A stretch of 64,000 bases of DNA, from contig JAOVVO010000253.1 of assembly GCA_028564675.1 (NCBI GenBank), forward strand, positions 37,957 through 101,956, written 5' to 3'. Under the pieces are notes generated by a model. That model saw nothing but the letters and a program-made list of their open reading frames with translations, was not told the DNA's origin and did not search any database. This stretch comes from Onchocerca lupi. Its lineage: Eukaryota; Nematoda; Chromadorea; Rhabditida; Onchocercidae. The translations under genes were made by a program, and so were the position numbers. Position 1 is the stretch's first letter; the number at the start of each line of letters is the position of its first letter. Of this stretch, positions 61,236 to 64,000 are shown piece by piece.

Positions 61236-62415
61236 TTATGTAAGTGCAGGGGCTTGACAAATATAGCTCAGTGCTCGTGTACGATTATCACAACTCGTAT
61301 ATATCATTTTCACATCATCTACTATTCGTATATCGGCAAAAAACACGATACAGCAAACATTGGAACAAAAAGTACCATCATTTCGATTTGGGTATTCTAC
61401 CTGCACTTTGTCTAGCACATCATAATGTTCACCGTTCTGCGAGATCAGTTCGTGATTGTGATTTATCATGAAACCAGCTTGGATTGCTTGTCGATTAAAA
61501 GATTGATGATTAAAATTTATTATCATCTCTTTCACAAAGCTCATTTTCTCGCCGATATATTCCAATCCTGTTTTCAATAATCGATGTCATAAATGTTTAT
61601 CTAATAATTTACGCAAAAATGACTTCAAAATACAAGAAAAAAGAGGGAATAATTTGAAGTTAGAGAACTACAGAATGACACTATTCATGACAAATATATT
61701 CACTGATTCTATTATAGTTTTTAAAATAATTTGAATACATCTTTTGAACTTAGATTTATGCATCCTTTCATTTTTGGAGTTTTTTTTCTTTTTTCTTTTT
61801 TTTTTTCAATTTAACAGGAAGTGTTTTAAAATTAAATTGGTGTCATATGTAGTCGATAATGTAGAATCAGTCAGAAAGTTTAAGCAATATCACGGTTTAT
61901 GGATAAATAGATGCTATTTCTCAATTTCTATTTAAAATATAGCTTACAGTTATGATTTCAAATGTAAATTTTATTGAAATAATTAATTAGATTTTGAGAA
62001 TTTCAAAATTTGTGAAATGTAACGAACCAATATCAAGCAATTTGCCTCGATATTGCTGCCAACAATTGAACATGTATTCATCACGAGTGCCACCATAGGC
62101 AATCTTACGATCAGAATCCACGTTCAGAAACTGAGCAACACTGATAAAGTAGCATTCATTAAGTGGCTCAAAATAATATGATTGGTCATCACCACAACGC
62201 CACGCCGAATTCTTTGGTCGTTCCTCTTCTCTTTCGGATTCTGCTAGAGACATGAAACCGATATTTCCTTTTGAAATAGGATACTGTAATTCAATATCAT
62301 CTTTGATGACATCTATACCATGTACAGTACCGATTCTCATATCTTTTGCATTCACTTCCATGATTTGCCTTATGATTATTCCAAACAATAAAACCACATT
62401 ATGGAAATGATTCAT
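61236..62415 (-). CDS. Secreted C-type-lectin-like domain protein
   Basis: Two exons, 62415-62028 and 61567-61236, join in frame to 239 residues. The N-terminus is a signal peptide (MNHFHNVVLLFGIIIRQI, cleavage near 22-24). From about residue 70 the order of landmarks fits a C-type lectin domain: W-R-C, SYYFEPLNECYFISVAQFLN, a central FNCWQQYRGKLLDIGLEY (the usual C...GG.L..I helix), VKEMI, AIQAGFMIN, NGEHYDVLDKVQVEYPN, SNVCCIVFF and the closing TSCDNRTRALSYICQAP. The calcium-binding EPN/WND motifs are not visible, so sugar binding is doubtful; a fold-level match is the claim. Nematode lectin-like proteins are often secreted by gut or surface tissues. An inverted, broken relative lies at 59962-60489. 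Confidence 0.72.
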
Positions 62416-64000
62416 TCTAAAAATCGCATGGAATTAACTTTCTACTGTTTTTTATACAAATCTATGATAAGTTATAATGAAATTTACATATTCCTGAACT
62501 ATAAATAACATTTGCTTATAAGGAATTGGTTCAAAGTAATCAATCGAAGTAAATGAAAAATTAACGCTTCGTGTCAGATTGTTTTGGTCAACTCTGTGTG
62601 TAGATATTTATGAAGCAAATCGAGTGTTTGATACTCTTCTTTGCTTATTGACAAACTAGTAGCATTAAATTATTTCATAAAATCAATGATTCCATCAAAC
62701 AATTTCACATTAGAATTTATCCACGAAATTTGTTCTTGAGAAAAGTCTTTGCTTTCAAAATATTTGAAATGGAAAAAAAAAAGGATATATAAATAAAGAA
62801 AAATAACCTATTTAATGGATTAAATTAAGATAAAGAAGTTAAAATGAAGACTGTTTCTCTTCATCCAAACATTTCGGAAAAGTGAACAGTGTCAGTGCTA
62901 TAATTTAACTAGGCCAAACCTAATAACAATCCTTTGGTTCTAGACAAACACAAGTTTTCACCAAGTTGTGTTGGAATTTCTAGAACATAATCCCTTCGGT
63001 TTCTCTATGATCTTTTTATCTAACCCACAAGGTACTTAACCTGATAATGTAACTGCTTGCGCATACTTATTTTGAATTTAGTTTAATTCAACTTAATTTG
63101 TTAGCGTTTAATTGCTTTGTTTAGATAATAGCTATGAATCTTTCTTTCATTAATTGATGGTTCTAAAAAAATGTGGAAGATTAAATAACCTGTTCCTTAA
63201 TTAAACGCAGTATGTCTTCGAACAGCTTGTATTGAATAATTGAGAATCGTGATGTGATGAATGTTATATTAGCAAATCAAATTACAATGATTACCAAGTA
63301 TCTAAGAATTTTAAAATCATCAATGCAGCTAGAGATTGAGTCTTTTAATGGAAGATTGAATTTTATTTTGACTTGAATTGCAGTATCAACAATAGCAATG
63401 ATCATACTCTAATTCCGTTTCATTTTCCAACTGGTCATTGTATTTATTGTATGAATGGTTTCTATAGATTACATTCCAATAATTTGCTTATATTTACATT
63501 ATATCACAATTGCTAGTGTAAAAGAGGAAGATTTGGTCAAGCTTGCATCTTGCATTCGCAACAAACTAAATTGAATTTTTCTAAATTTTATGCAGCGAAT
63601 AAAAATTTTTTTTTTTTTCATTTACTTCACAATAGAATTGTTATAGCGCTGATTTTAACAAAGGATCGTTGCATGGATTGCATGAATGATCAATTCATAA
63701 TGAAGCAAAAAGATTGTGAGGTGCTATCTTTTGTTGGTGTCAGCAAAATTTCGAAAGAAGAAGATAAATGAATAAAAATTCGAAAAAAAAGGTATCAATA
63801 AAATCACATGAAAAGTCTACGTTTTTTCAATTTTTTGAAAAAAATTATTGTGTATTTAAAACTTAGAAGCAACAAAATTACATTATTTCCGCTGCACCAA
63901 TGTTAGATTTACGAAACTGCTGCGTTGACAATTCATAAAGATGAATCTTAAGGAGTGCTTTTGCTTCGTTTTAGATTGAAACTGATTTTATATATATATA
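62416..64000. other. Right edge, AT-rich DNA with no confirmed gene
   Basis: About 1.6 kb upstream of the lectin-like gene, presumably holding its promoter. A plus-strand open stretch at 63550-63771 ends ...DRCMDCMNDQFIMKQKDCEV before TGA; a similar CxxCMN string (HCIYCMNGFY) is readable near 63435-63465. These two CxxC stretches could be exons of a small cysteine protein, but splice signals are weak. Confidence 0.35.

Noticed and set aside
1..64000. Search for tRNA, rRNA, CRISPR arrays and full transposons
   Set aside because: No cloverleaf with a T-loop consensus, no rRNA blocks, no regularly spaced repeats, and no transposase or reverse transcriptase motifs were seen by eye; a covariance-model scan would be decisive.

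Overview
This is a 64 kb piece of an AT-rich eukaryotic nuclear genome. Most genes are split into many small exons by short to medium introns with GT..AG ends and nematode-style TTTCAG/TTGCAG acceptors. The gene content (a worm-type Argonaute tail, an MSP-domain protein, cysteine-rich secreted proteins, a C-type-lectin-like protein) points to a nematode. Base composition and intron style suggest a spirurid or filarial species, but species cannot be fixed from the sequence alone. No bacterial, viral or organellar segment was recognised.

Left part (1-16.7 kb). The C-terminal end of an Argonaute runs in from the left edge (+). Next come two minus-strand genes: a complete 16-exon KRI1 ribosome-biogenesis gene, and a 7-exon type I membrane protein with a cytoplasmic PPxY motif that I could not name. 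About 4 kb follow with few coding signals, a segment of raised GC, simple repeats and some orphan exon candidates.

Middle (16.7-42.7 kb). GMP synthase (+) has about 19 recognisable coding exons and an unusual serine-rich N-terminal extension. It converges on a minus-strand run of MED8, an unnamed 120-residue protein and MED26. MED8 and MED26 are both Mediator subunits, so this is a small neighbourhood of transcription-machinery genes. MED26 is head-to-head with IFT43 (+), a ciliary IFT-A subunit. The 5' end of MED26 lies in a GC-richer island that also carries plus-strand promoter and exon signals.

Right part (42.7-64 kb). This half is gene-poor and very AT-rich. It holds a 3-exon MSP-domain protein (+), the last exon of an unidentified plus-strand gene ending 15 bases from the end of a six-helix membrane protein (-), and at 57.7-62.4 kb a cluster of secreted-protein genes: a four-exon cysteine-rich protein with a CCC...CN ending (+), an intact C-type-lectin-like gene (-), and between them an inverted, frameshifted, intron-lacking copy of that lectin gene.

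Most named gene models are supported twice: by recognisable family sequence, and by intron phases that close into one reading frame divisible by three. Exact splice sites are uncertain where stated.
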